Below are positions 1 through 8,256 of a DNA stretch of 64,000 nt, one piece after another (position 1 is the first letter of the stretch; the number at the start of each line of letters is the position of its first letter). The notes under the pieces are model-generated. The model searched no databases and was not told where the DNA came from. It saw only the letters and a list, made by a program, of their open reading frames with translations. Position numbers and translations under genes: made by a program. This stretch comes from Comamonadaceae bacterium OTU4NAUVB1 (lineage in GTDB: Bacteria; Pseudomonadota; Gammaproteobacteria; Burkholderiales; Burkholderiaceae_C): contig CP099605.1 in assembly GCA_024372625.1 (NCBI GenBank), forward strand, positions 2,666,001-2,730,000. The letters are read 5' to 3'.

Positions 1-408
1 TCGGGCGTCGGCCTGGCGCTCACCGGGGCCGCCTTCATGGCCGGCTGGCTCGACGCGCTGACGCAGGCGCTGTGCTGGTCGGCGGTGTTCTTCCTCGCCT
101 CGGCGGCGGCGAGCTCGGCCTACCTGACGGTCAGCGAGGTGTTCCCGCTGGAGATGCGCGCGCTGGCCATCTCGCTGTTCTACGCCGTGGGCACGGGCGC
201 CGGCGGCTTCGCCGCGCCGTTCCTGTTCGGCCTGCTGATCGAGACCGGCAGCCGGGGCGCGGTGGCCGCGGGCTATGCCCTGGGCGCCGTGCTGGTCGTG
301 GCCGCCGGCCTGATCGCGCTGCGCTGGGGCGTGGACGCGGAGCGGCGCTCGCTGGAGGACATCGCCCCGCCGATGGGCAGCGAGGACGGATCGCGCTACT
401 CGACCTGA
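1..408 (+). CDS. MFS transporter, C-terminal part (5' end outside window)
   Basis: The frame is open from the first base and stops at 406-408, so only the last 135 residues of a membrane transporter are present. Hydrophobic helices are separated by the loop motif SEVFPLEMRA, which resembles the E-x-FP-x-x-x-R signature between late helices of sugar or metabolite:H+ symporters. The C-terminus is a hydrophilic tail. The gene converges on the Bug receptor gene and the two 3' ends overlap by 13 bp. Substrate cannot be read from this fragment. The neighbouring sugar-acid type catabolic genes suggest an organic acid or sugar acid, which is inference only. Confidence 0.85.
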   Translation, partial: SGVGLALTGAAFMAGWLDALTQALCWSAVFFLASAAASSAYLTVSEVFPLEMRALAISLFYAVGTGAGGFAAPFLFGLLIETGSRGAVAAGYALGAVLVVAAGLIALRWGVDAERRSLEDIAPPMGSEDGSRYST

Positions 409-1376
409 ACGTTGCCTTCCCTGGCGATCCGGGCGAACCGGGCGGTCTCCGAGGCGATGCGCGCCTCGAACTCCTCCACCGAGCCCCCCAGGGGTTCGCA
501 GCCGCCCAGGGCGATGCGCTTGACGAATTCCGGGCTCCGGATGACCGCCAGCATCTGGGCGTTGAGGCGCGCCACGATCGGCTTGGGGGTCGCCGCCGGG
601 GCGAGCACGCCGTACCAGGTCTCGATGCCGAAGCCCTTTAGGCCCGCCTCCTCCAGGGTCGGCACGTCCGGCAGGAACGGCGTGCGCGCGCGCGTCGTCA
701 CGGCCAGGGCGCGCAGCTTGCCGGTGGCGATGTGCTGCGTCAGCGTCGTGATGCTGTCGAAGGACATGTTGACCTGGCCGCCGAGCAGGTCGGTGGTGAG
801 CGGCGCGCTGCCCTTGTAGGGCACGTGCAGCAGGGTGGTGCCGGTCGAGCTCTGGAACAGCATGCCCATGAGGTGCTGGGCGGTGCCGTTGCCGTTCGAG
901 CCGAAGGACAGCCGGCCGGGCGACGCCTTGGCCAGCGCGACGAGTTCCGCGACGTTCCTGGCGGGCGTGAACTCGGGATTCACGACCAGCGCGTTGGGCA
1001 CCATCGCCACGGTCGTGATCGGCGCGAGGTCCTGCGTGAAATCGTAGGGCAGCTTCCGGTAGACGCTCGGCGCGATGGTGTGGTGCACCGCGCCCATCAG
1101 CAGCGTGTGGCCGTCGGGCCGGGACTTGGCCACGTGGTCCGCGCCCAGGGTGGTGCCAGCGCCGGGCCGGTTCTCCACGACGACCGGCTGACCGAGGCTG
1201 CGGCCGAGCTGGTCGCCCAGCGCGCGCGCCACGAGGTCGGTGGTGCCGCCGGCCGCGAAGGGCACCACGATGACGACCGGCCGGGTGGGCCAGTCCTGGG
1301 CGAAGGCGCCGCGGGCGGCGGCGGCGAGGCAGGCGCCGGTGAGCAGGGCCGCGCGGCGTGTCGGGCGAAGGTTCAT
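396..1376 (-). CDS. Bug/TctC-family periplasmic solute-binding receptor
   Basis: The 326-residue protein has an N-terminal export signal with twin arginines (PTRRAALLTG) ending near AFAQ. It then shows family hallmarks: WPTRPV, the PFAAGGTTDLVAR loop, VVENRPGAG and the HVPYKGSAP segment. Bug receptors bind carboxylates and similar solutes in the periplasm; some feed TctAB permeases and many are orphans, as here. The start lies one base after the stop of the upstream DHDPS-family gene, so the two are almost certainly co-translated. This suggests the ligand is related to the substrate or inducer of that lyase. The ligand itself is unknown. Confidence 0.92.
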   Translation of the reverse strand: MNLRPTRRAALLTGACLAAAARGAFAQDWPTRPVVIVVPFAAGGTTDLVARALGDQLGRSLGQPVVVENRPGAGTTLGADHVAKSRPDGHTLLMGAVHHTIAPSVYRKLPYDFTQDLAPITTVAMVPNALVVNPEFTPARNVAELVALAKASPGRLSFGSNGNGTAQHLMGMLFQSSTGTTLLHVPYKGSAPLTTDLLGGQVNMSFDSITTLTQHIATGKLRALAVTTRARTPFLPDVPTLEEAGLKGFGIETWYGVLAPAATPKPIVARLNAQMLAVIRSPEFVKRIALGGCEPLGGSVEEFEARIASETARFARIAREGNVQVE

Positions 1377-1377
1377 G

Positions 1378-2310
1378 TCATGTCTCCTGGGGTGCGCGGG
1401 GGTAGCCGGGCATGGCGAAGCCGATGGCTTCCAGGTCGCCGCGAAGCCGGCGCCCGGCGTCCTCGCCGAGCGGGGTCAGCGGCGGGCGGACGGTCCGCCA
1501 GACCGGCTGGCCGGCGTGCAGGGCCACGGCATGCTTCATGGCGGGGATCATGCTGGCGCCCTGGAACGCCTGGCGGACCCGGTCGGCCGCGCGCTGCAGG
1601 TCGGGCCCCTCGGGGCCGCGCCAGCCCTCGATCAGGCGCTGGATGCCCCCCGGGTTCACGTTCACGGTGGCGCTGATGCAGCCGGCCGCGCCCAGCGGGA
1701 GCGCCGCCGACAGGAGCGATTCGCTGGCGGGAAAGACATCGAAGCCGCCGGCGGCGAAGTTCTCGAGCAACGCGCGGGTGTTGTCCCAGTCGCCCGAGGA
1801 GTCCTTGGCGCCCGCGATCACGCCTGGGTAGCGCGCGAGCAGGCGCTCGACGAGCGCGGGCGTGACGGGCACGCAGGTGAACTGGGGGATGTGATAGAGG
1901 TAGATGGGCGCGCAGCCGCTGCCCACGCGCTCGATGAGCTCGGCGTAATAGGCGAACACGCCGTCCTCGGAGACGCCCTTGAAGAAGAACGGCGGCAGCA
2001 CCAGGAGGCCGCCCGCGCCCGCCCGGCTCGCGTGACGCGAGAGCGCCACCGCGTCGGACAGCGCGCAGGCGCCCGTCCCGGGCATGAGCCGGCCGGCCGG
2101 GACGCCGGCCTCCAGCAGCGCGTCGGTCAGCGCGATGCGCTCGCCGGTGGACAGGGACGCGGCCTCGGAGTTGGTGCCGAAGACCGCCAGGCCGACGCCA
2201 TGCCCGGCGAGCCAGCGGCAATGGGCGACGAACCGCTCGGTGTCGGGCGCCAGGTCGGCCGTGAACGGGGTGAGGACCGGCGCCAGCGCGCCGCGGATTC
2301 TGTGCGTCAT
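1378..2310 (-). CDS. Dihydrodipicolinate synthase-family aldolase/dehydratase
   Basis: A 310-residue class I (Schiff-base) TIM-barrel enzyme. The family motif GTNSEA is near residue 45, the catalytic tyrosine is in YLYHIP (Y139) and the Schiff-base lysine is in AGAKDSSGD (K169). Relatives act as KDG aldolases, 5-dehydro-4-deoxyglucarate dehydratases or N-acetylneuraminate lyases. The neighbouring IlvD/Edd-family sugar-acid dehydratase favours a 2-keto-3-deoxy sugar acid as substrate (inference). It is divergent from the LysR gene and transcribed with the Bug receptor. The start at 2310 was chosen because the frame further upstream only reads through the antisense of lysR. Confidence 0.9.
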   Translation of the reverse strand: MTHRIRGALAPVLTPFTADLAPDTERFVAHCRWLAGHGVGLAVFGTNSEAASLSTGERIALTDALLEAGVPAGRLMPGTGACALSDAVALSRHASRAGAGGLLVLPPFFFKGVSEDGVFAYYAELIERVGSGCAPIYLYHIPQFTCVPVTPALVERLLARYPGVIAGAKDSSGDWDNTRALLENFAAGGFDVFPASESLLSAALPLGAAGCISATVNVNPGGIQRLIEGWRGPEGPDLQRAADRVRQAFQGASMIPAMKHAVALHAGQPVWRTVRPPLTPLGEDAGRRLRGDLEAIGFAMPGYPRAPQET

Positions 2311-2363
2311 GACGCCGGAGTCTCGTGGACGCCCGGGGGCGGAACCCGCCGCGACCAGACAGT

Positions 2364-2377
2364 CAGACAACAAGATT
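2364..2377 (+). promoter_or_regulatory. Candidate LysR-type binding site in the divergent promoter
   Basis: The sequence CAGACAACAAGATT lies in the 105-bp gap between the divergent lyase and lysR genes. A 12-of-14 match in inverted orientation sits at 3293-3306, just after lysR and before the dehydratase gene. AACA and TGTT half-sites flank 2369-2385 as an imperfect dyad, as expected for an LTTR operator. Binding is inferred. Confidence 0.45.
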
Positions 2378-2403
2378 CTTATGTTCCGCGCCACCGGCGC
2401 CCG

Positions 2404-2409
2404 TACATT
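2404..2409 (+). promoter_or_regulatory. -10 box of lysR, 6 nt before ATG
   Basis: TACATT ends six bases before the lysR ATG and no Shine-Dalgarno sequence precedes that start. The spacing predicts transcription beginning at or next to the A of ATG, that is, a leaderless mRNA. The same geometry recurs at the PHP, M50 and serS genes. Confidence 0.4.
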
Positions 2410-2415
2410 CGCCGC

Positions 2416-3294
2416 ATGGACACGCGCTACCTGCAGAGCTTCGTGGCCGTGGTCGAACTGGGGTCGATGGCCGAAGCCGCGCGACGCCTGGACCTGACCC
2501 CGGCGGCCATCGCCGCGCGCGTGAAGGCGCTGGAGGCCGACCTCGGCATCGCCCTGGTGCAGCGCTCGGGCCGGTCCGTGCGGCCGACGGAGGCCGGCCT
2601 CGGGATGCTCGAGCGCGCGCGCAACCTGCTGCGCGAGGTGCGCGACCTGCGCGCGGCCGCGGACGACGGCATGTCCCCGGGGGAACTGCGCCTGGGCGTC
2701 TTCGGATCGGCCATGACGGGCGTGCTGCCGCCGGTGCTCAGGCGCCTCTACGACCGGCATCCCGCGCTGTCCGTGCTGGTCCTCCAGGGCAGTTCGGTCG
2801 AGCTGTGCCGGCAGGTGGCCGCCGGCGCGCTGGACGCGGCCATCGTGGTGGAGCCGCAGTTCGCCATCGGCAAGGGCTGCGAGTGGAGCCTGCTGATCGA
2901 GGAGCCGCTGCTGGTGGTGGCGCCCCGACGCCTGCAGGGCGGATCGGCCCACGACCTCCTGGCCCGCCAGCCCTTCATCCGCTACGACCGCTCGGTCCTC
3001 GGCGGCCAGCTGGCCGACCGCTACCTGCGCGACCACGGCATCGCGGTGCGCCAGCGCCTGGAGATCGACAGCCTCATGGCCATCGCCGCGTTCGTGGACC
3101 AGGGACTGGGCGTCGCCCTGCTGCCCGACTGGGCGCCCATGTGGCACAGCGGTTTCGACATCGTCCGCCTCCCGCTGCCCGGGCGCGCGCCGGTGCGGCG
3201 CATGGGCGTCGTGTGGGCGAAGCAGGGACCGCGGGCGACCCTCGCCCGGGCGCTGCTCGACGAAGCCCGGGCGCTCTACGGGGGACCACAATAA
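2416..3294 (+). CDS. LysR-family transcriptional regulator
   Basis: A 292-residue LTTR. The N-terminal winged helix-turn-helix (about residues 1-60) includes FVAVVELGSMAEAARRL and TPAAIAARVKALE, followed by the linker helix. The C-terminal two-lobed effector domain starts near residue 90. It is divergent from the lyase-bug pair and lies just upstream of the dehydratase gene in the same direction. Matching sequence boxes flank the gene, so it probably controls both transcription units in response to a pathway acid. The ATG at 2416 is chosen because a TACATT -10 element ends six bases before it. Confidence 0.92.
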   Translation: MDTRYLQSFVAVVELGSMAEAARRLDLTPAAIAARVKALEADLGIALVQRSGRSVRPTEAGLGMLERARNLLREVRDLRAAADDGMSPGELRLGVFGSAMTGVLPPVLRRLYDRHPALSVLVLQGSSVELCRQVAAGALDAAIVVEPQFAIGKGCEWSLLIEEPLLVVAPRRLQGGSAHDLLARQPFIRYDRSVLGGQLADRYLRDHGIAVRQRLEIDSLMAIAAFVDQGLGVALLPDWAPMWHSGFDIVRLPLPGRAPVRRMGVVWAKQGPRATLARALLDEARALYGGPQ

Positions 3295-3306
3295 ATTTGT
3301 TGTCTG
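3293..3306 (-). promoter_or_regulatory. Second copy of the LysR-gene flanking box
   Basis: Read on the minus strand this is CAGACAACAAATTT, matching the box at 2364-2377 in 12 of 14 positions, the first ten perfectly. It overlaps the lysR stop codon and sits about 90 bp before the dehydratase start, where an activator site would be expected. Confidence 0.4.
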
Positions 3307-3393
3307 TCGCTGGTGGCGCCGCTTCGTCGCGGCCCGCGCGTTCGTCACACTGGCCAGGCCCCGTCCCCTCATCACGAAGAAAGCGCCAAGACC

Positions 3394-5151
3394 ATGCAAG
3401 AAGCGGAAAAATCACCTTTCGAACCGGACGCGGACATGGTCGACGCCGGCATGCGCAAGGGCCTGACCAGCTATGGCGACCAGGGCTTCTCCCTGTTCCT
3501 GAGAAAGGCCTTCATCAAGGGCGCCGGCTACACCGACACCGCGCTGGACCGGCCGGTCGTGGGCATCGCCAACACGGGCAGCGCCTACAACCCCTGCCAT
3601 GGCAACGCGCCGCAGCTCATCGAGGCGGTCAAGCGCGGGGTGATGCTCGCCGGCGGCCTGCCGATGGACTTTCCCACCATCTCCATCCACGAGAGCTTCG
3701 CCGCGCCCACGAGCATGTACCTGCGCAACCTCATGGCGATGGACACCGAGGAGATGGTGCGGGCCCAGCCGATGGACGCGGTCGTCCTCATCGGCGGGTG
3801 CGACAAGACCGTGCCGGCGCAGCTCATGGGCGCCGCCTCCGCCGGCATTCCGGCCATCCAGCTCATCACCGGCTCGATGCTGACGGGCAGCCACCGGGGC
3901 GAGCGGGTGGGCGCCTGCACGGACTGCCGCCGCTACTGGGGGCGCTTCCGTGCCGGCGAGATCGACGTGCAGGAATCGGTGGACGTCAACAACCAGCTCG
4001 TCGCCAGCGTGGGCACCTGCTCGGTGATGGGCACGGCCAGCACCATGGCGTGCATCGCCGAGGCCCTGGGCATGACGGTGCCGGGGGGCGCCTCGCCACC
4101 GGCCGTGACGGCCGAGCGCATCCGCGTCGCCGAGCAGACCGGCGCGCAGGCGGTGGCGATGGCGCGCACCGGCCTGACCATCGACAGGATCCTCACGCCC
4201 GATGCCTTCGAGAACGCGATGCGGGTGCTGCTGGCCATCGGCGGCTCGACCAACGGCATCGTCCACCTGGCCGCCATCGCCGGACGCATGGGCCTGGAGA
4301 TCGACATGGCCGCGCTCGACCGCATGGGGCGCGAGACGCCGGTGCTGCTGGACCTGAAGCCGTCCGGCCAGCACTACATGGAGGACTTCCACGCCGCCGG
4401 CGGCATGGCCACGCTGCTGCGCGAACTCCGGCCGCTGATGAAGCTGGACGCCCTGACCGTGACGGGCCGCACCCTGGGCGAGGAACTCGACCGGGCCGGC
4501 CCGGGTTTCAGGCAGGACGTCGTGCGCCCGATGGCCGACCCCATCTACCCGCAAGGCGCCATCGCCGTGCTCCGGGGCAACCTCGCGCCCGGCGGCGCCA
4601 TCATCAAGCAGTCGGCGGCCGACCCGCGCCTCATGGAGCACGAGGGCCGCGCGGTGGTCTTCGAGGGCATCGAGGACCTGGTCGAGCGCATCGACCGCGA
4701 CGACCTCGACGTCACGGCCGACGACATCCTGGTGCTCAAGCGCATCGGCCCCAAGGGCGCGCCCGGGATGCCGGAGGCGGGTTACATCCCCATCCCGCGC
4801 AAACTGGCCCGCTCGGGTGTGAAGGACATCGTGCGCGTCTCCGACGGCCGCATGAGCGGCACCGCCTTCGGCACCATCGTGCTGCACGTGACGCCGGAGT
4901 CGGCCGTCGGCGGCCCGCTGGCCCACGTCCGCAACGGCGACCGGATCCGCCTGAGCGTCAAGGACCGCGAGATCCGCCTGCTCGTGTCCGACGACGAACT
5001 CGCCCGGCGCGCCCTGGAATCCCCGGTGACGCCGCCGAGCGCCGAGCGCGGCTACCGCAAGCTGTTCCTGCAGGCGGTGACGCAGGCCGACCAAGGCGTG
5101 GACTTCGATTTCCTGCGCGCCGCGAAGATGGTCGGCAAGACGCCGCGCTAG
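3394..5151 (+). CDS. IlvD/Edd-family dehydratase, probably for a sugar acid
   Basis: A 585-residue iron-sulfur dehydratase. The three conserved cluster cysteines are at NPCHGN (C68), GGCDKT (C136) and GTCSVMG (C209), and the catalytic serine is in DGRMSGTAFG near residue 490. The family dehydrates dihydroxy acids in branched-chain amino acid synthesis or aldonic acids such as arabonate and galactonate. The CTDCRRYWG segment and the DHDPS-family neighbour favour the sugar-acid group over true IlvD (inference). The start at 3394 follows an AAGAAAG-type ribosome site; a start upstream at 3313 would add an unconserved leader. It would form a 2-keto-3-deoxy acid for the lyase encoded at 1378-2310. 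Confidence 0.9.
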   Translation: MQEAEKSPFEPDADMVDAGMRKGLTSYGDQGFSLFLRKAFIKGAGYTDTALDRPVVGIANTGSAYNPCHGNAPQLIEAVKRGVMLAGGLPMDFPTISIHESFAAPTSMYLRNLMAMDTEEMVRAQPMDAVVLIGGCDKTVPAQLMGAASAGIPAIQLITGSMLTGSHRGERVGACTDCRRYWGRFRAGEIDVQESVDVNNQLVASVGTCSVMGTASTMACIAEALGMTVPGGASPPAVTAERIRVAEQTGAQAVAMARTGLTIDRILTPDAFENAMRVLLAIGGSTNGIVHLAAIAGRMGLEIDMAALDRMGRETPVLLDLKPSGQHYMEDFHAAGGMATLLRELRPLMKLDALTVTGRTLGEELDRAGPGFRQDVVRPMADPIYPQGAIAVLRGNLAPGGAIIKQSAADPRLMEHEGRAVVFEGIEDLVERIDRDDLDVTADDILVLKRIGPKGAPGMPEAGYIPIPRKLARSGVKDIVRVSDGRMSGTAFGTIVLHVTPESAVGGPLAHVRNGDRIRLSVKDREIRLLVSDDELARRALESPVTPPSAERGYRKLFLQAVTQADQGVDFDFLRAAKMVGKTPR

Positions 5152-5202
5152 GCGACCAGCGCCCGCTCCCGGGCGCCGCGCCGCGCCGCGCCAGGGCCCC
5201 GC

Positions 5203-6447
5203 TCAGGCGTGCGCGGCCGCGCCGCGCCGCGTGCGCCGTTCCACCGACAGCGACCACGCGAACATCCCCAGGCCGGCGATGCCCAGCAGCGCGCCGACCC
5301 AGCCGGTCGAGGTCCAGCCCAGGCCGGCCGTGATGGCCACGCCGCCGAGCCACGCGCCCAGCGCGTTGGCCATGTTGAAGGCCGAATGGTTGAGCGCGGC
5401 GGCCAGGGTCTGCGCCTCGCCGGCCACGTCCATCAGCCGGATCTGCAGGGCCGGGCCGATGGCGACGATGGTGCCGATCAGGAAGGTGCCCAGCGCCGCC
5501 GTCGCCACGTGGTGCGCCATGAAGACGAAGGCCACGAGCACCAGCACCGACCACACCAGCAGCGTGCCGATGGTCCGCATCAGCGCCTGGTCCGCCAGCC
5601 GCGCCCCCACCAGGTTGCCCGTGACCATGCCCAGCCCGAACAGCGCCAGCACGAACGGCACGCCGCCCAGGGGCATGCCCGCGACCTCCGTGAGCGTGGG
5701 CTTGATGTAGCTGAAGACCGCGAACATGCCGCCGAAGCCGATGGCCGCGATGCCCAGCGTCAGCCAGACCTGCTTGCGGCGCAGCGCGTCGAGCTCGCGC
5801 ATCGGGCTGGCGCCGGGCGTGGGCGCCATGTCGGGCAGGCCCCGGCGCAGCATGACCATGGCCAGCAGCGCGATCGCGCCGACGAAGACGAAGGCCGCGC
5901 GCCAGCCGAATTCCTGCCCCAGCCAGGCCGCGATGGGCACGCCCACCAGCGTCGCCCCGGTGAGTCCCAGCATCACCAGCCCGACGGCGCGGGCGCGCTT
6001 GCCCGGCGGAGCCAGCGAGGCCGCCACCAGCGCCGCCACGCCGAAGTACGTGCCGTGCGGCAGGCCGGTCAGGAAGCGCATGAGGTTCAGCGAGAGGTAG
6101 CCCGGCGCCAGCGCCGAGGCGAAGTTGCCCAGCGCGAAGACCGCCATCAGGGCGATGAGCAGCGTGCGCCGGCGCCAGCCCGCCGCCAGCACCGCCAGCA
6201 GCGGCGCGCCCAGCACCACGCCCACGGCATAGGCGCTGATCACGTGGCCGGCCTGCGGGATGCTCACGCCGATGTCCTGGGCCACCTCGGGCAGCAGGCC
6301 CATGATGACGAATTCCCCGGTGCCCAGCGCGAAGCCCCCCACGCCCAGCGCCAGCACGGCGCGCAGCAGCGTGCGGTCGGCCTCGGCGCTGCGCGCGGGC
6401 ATGGTCGAGGGATCGGCGAGGTCGTCGGAAAGGATGGGCGTGGTCAT
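5203..6447 (-). CDS. MFS transporter of the AraJ/YdhP-like drug or sugar efflux type
   Basis: A 414-residue, twelve-helix major facilitator. It carries the GTGEFVIMGLLPEVA motif of helix 1, typical of the DHA1 efflux subgroup, and an RFLTGLPHGTYFG segment in helix 4. Such proteins export arabinose-like sugars, amino acids or drugs. It converges with the dehydratase gene (51 bp apart) and is monocistronic. The start at 6447 was chosen over 6504 because the longer N-terminus is low-complexity and the helical domain begins soon after. Substrate is unknown. Confidence 0.88.
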   Translation of the reverse strand: MTTPILSDDLADPSTMPARSAEADRTLLRAVLALGVGGFALGTGEFVIMGLLPEVAQDIGVSIPQAGHVISAYAVGVVLGAPLLAVLAAGWRRRTLLIALMAVFALGNFASALAPGYLSLNLMRFLTGLPHGTYFGVAALVAASLAPPGKRARAVGLVMLGLTGATLVGVPIAAWLGQEFGWRAAFVFVGAIALLAMVMLRRGLPDMAPTPGASPMRELDALRRKQVWLTLGIAAIGFGGMFAVFSYIKPTLTEVAGMPLGGVPFVLALFGLGMVTGNLVGARLADQALMRTIGTLLVWSVLVLVAFVFMAHHVATAALGTFLIGTIVAIGPALQIRLMDVAGEAQTLAAALNHSAFNMANALGAWLGGVAITAGLGWTSTGWVGALLGIAGLGMFAWSLSVERRTRRGAAAHA

Positions 6448-6516
6448 GGCGGGAGGGCGCGGGCGCGGACGGGATGCGGATGATGCCGGGCCGCGTAACG
6501 GCATGGCGGTCTAGGG

Positions 6517-6541
6517 GTTAACCCTGTCGATCGACCTTAAC
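6517..6541. promoter_or_regulatory. Palindromic operator candidate upstream of the MFS gene
   Basis: GTTAA and TTAAC half-sites enclose the perfect palindrome GTCGATCGAC (6526-6535), about 75 bp upstream of the MFS start. It is the only notable dyad in the 207-bp gap (6448-6654) between that gene and urtE. It could bind a local repressor; none is encoded next to it. Confidence 0.3.
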
Positions 6542-6654
6542 ACGCACCCCTCGAAAAGGCAGCCGGCGCGCGCCCGTTTCAGGCGGGACGCCTTCGTCCC
6601 GAGGTCGCCCTGGCGCCGCCGGACCCTCGGCCGCCGGCGCGCCCGCCGGCCGCG

Positions 6655-7347
6655 TCAGATCGCGACGAGCTGGCGCACGCCCTGCGCTTCCATGTCCTTG
6701 CCCTGGCCGCGCGCGATGACCTCGCCGCGCTCCATCACCAGGTACTCGTCGGCCAGTTCCTGGGCGAAGTCGTAGTACTGCTCGCACAGCACGATGGCCA
6801 TGTCGCCCCGGTCGGCCAGCATGCGGATGACGCGGCCGATGTCCTTGATGATGGAGGGCTGGATGCCCTCGGTGGGCTCGTCCAGGATCAGCAGCTTGGG
6901 CCCGGGCGCCAGCGCGCGGGCGATGGCGAGCTGCTGCTGCTGGCCGCCGGAGAGGTCGCCGCCGCGCCGGTGCAGCATCTGCTTCAGCACCGGGAACAGC
7001 GTGTACAGCTCGGCCGGGATCGGCGTGCCGCCGCGCTTGTAGGCCAGACCCATGCGCAGGTTCTCCTCGACCGTCAGCCGGGCGAATATCTCGCGGCCCT
7101 GCGGCACGAAGCCCATGCCGGCGCGCGCGCGTTCGTAGGGCGTCCGCTTCTGGATGGGCTGACCGTCGAACTCGATGCTGCCGCTCTTGATGGGCACCAG
7201 GCCCATGAGCGACTTCAGCAGCGTCGTCTTGCCCACGCCGTTGCGCCCGAGCAGCACCGTGACCTTGCCGAGCGTGGCCGTGAAGCTGACGTCGCGCAGG
7301 ATGTGCGAGCCGCCGTAGTACTGGTGGATGTTCTTCACCGTGAGCAT
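6655..7347 (-). CDS. urtE: Urea ABC transporter ATPase UrtE
   Basis: A 230-residue ATPase with Walker A GRNGVGKTT, signature LSGGQQQQLAIARAL and Walker B LLILDEPTEGI. It belongs to the branched-chain amino acid/urea (HAAT) type and is the second of two ATPases ending the urt operon. It energises urea uptake through UrtBC. It lies 30 bp after urtD with an AAAGGA ribosome site. LivF-like proteins are similar, but the gene order with UrtA, the extended UrtB and the LSHGQ-type UrtD makes urea the better call. Confidence 0.93.
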   Translation of the reverse strand: MLTVKNIHQYYGGSHILRDVSFTATLGKVTVLLGRNGVGKTTLLKSLMGLVPIKSGSIEFDGQPIQKRTPYERARAGMGFVPQGREIFARLTVEENLRMGLAYKRGGTPIPAELYTLFPVLKQMLHRRGGDLSGGQQQQLAIARALAPGPKLLILDEPTEGIQPSIIKDIGRVIRMLADRGDMAIVLCEQYYDFAQELADEYLVMERGEVIARGQGKDMEAQGVRQLVAI

Positions 7348-7377
7348 GGCGTGTCCTTTCGGAAGGGATGTCCCGCG

Positions 7378-8256
7378 CTATCGACCAAGGTACACCTCGA
7401 TCACGCGTTCGTCGGCCTGCACCTCGTCCAGCGTTCCCTGCGCCAGCACCGAACCGTCGCACAGCACGGTGACGATCTCGGAGATCGTGCGGATGAAGCT
7501 CATGTCGTGCTCCACCACCATCAGCGAATGCCGGCCCTTGAGCGTGAGGAACAGCTCGGCCGTGCGGGCGGTCTCCTCGTCGGTCATGCCCGCGACCGGC
7601 TCGTCGAGCAGCAGCAGCTTGGGGTCCTGCATCAGCAGCATGCCGATCTCCAGCCACTGCTTCTGGCCGTGGCTGAGCGTGCCGGCCAGGCGCGTGACGC
7701 TGTCGGCCAGGTGGATGGTGGCGATGATCTCGGCGAGCCGGTCGCTCTGCGCCGAGTCGAGCCGGAAGCGCATCGAGCGCGCCACGCCCTTGTCGGTCTT
7801 GAGCGCCAGTTCCAGGTTCTCGAACACCGTCAGCTGCTCGAACACCGTGGGCTTCTGGAACTTGCGCCCGATGCCCAACTGCGCGATCTCGGCCTCGCGG
7901 TAGCGCAGCAGGTCGATGGTGCTGCCGAAGAACACCGTGCCCGAATCGGGCCGGGTCTTGCCGGTGATGATGTCCATCATCGTGGTCTTGCCCGCGCCGT
8001 TGGGGCCGATGATGCAGCGCAGCTCGCCCGGGGCGATGTCCAGCGACAGCTTGTTGATGGCCTTGAAGCCGTCGAAGCTCACGCACACGTCCTCCAGGTA
8101 GAGGATGCGGCCGTGCGTGACGTCGACCTCGCCCGGCGTGGCGATGCGCCCCGAGCCGGCCTCGCGCCCGCCCGATTCGGTGTTGCCCGTCGGGGCGAGC
8201 GCGCCGCCGCGTGTCGACAGGCGCTGGGCGCCCGCTTCCATCAGATCGGGCGTCAT
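7378..8256 (-). CDS. urtD: Urea ABC transporter ATPase UrtD
   Basis: A 292-residue ATPase with Walker A GPNGAGKTT. Its signature is the unusual LSHGQKQWLEIGMLL, with His replacing the second signature Gly, which is characteristic of UrtD. Walker B is LLLLDEPVAGM. The first 45 or so residues are a polar extension not found in LivG. The start overlaps the urtC stop by ATGA (8253-8256), implying coupled translation. It works with UrtE to drive the UrtBC channel at the inner membrane. Confidence 0.93.
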   Translation of the reverse strand: MTPDLMEAGAQRLSTRGGALAPTGNTESGGREAGSGRIATPGEVDVTHGRILYLEDVCVSFDGFKAINKLSLDIAPGELRCIIGPNGAGKTTMMDIITGKTRPDSGTVFFGSTIDLLRYREAEIAQLGIGRKFQKPTVFEQLTVFENLELALKTDKGVARSMRFRLDSAQSDRLAEIIATIHLADSVTRLAGTLSHGQKQWLEIGMLLMQDPKLLLLDEPVAGMTDEETARTAELFLTLKGRHSLMVVEHDMSFIRTISEIVTVLCDGSVLAQGTLDEVQADERVIEVYLGR

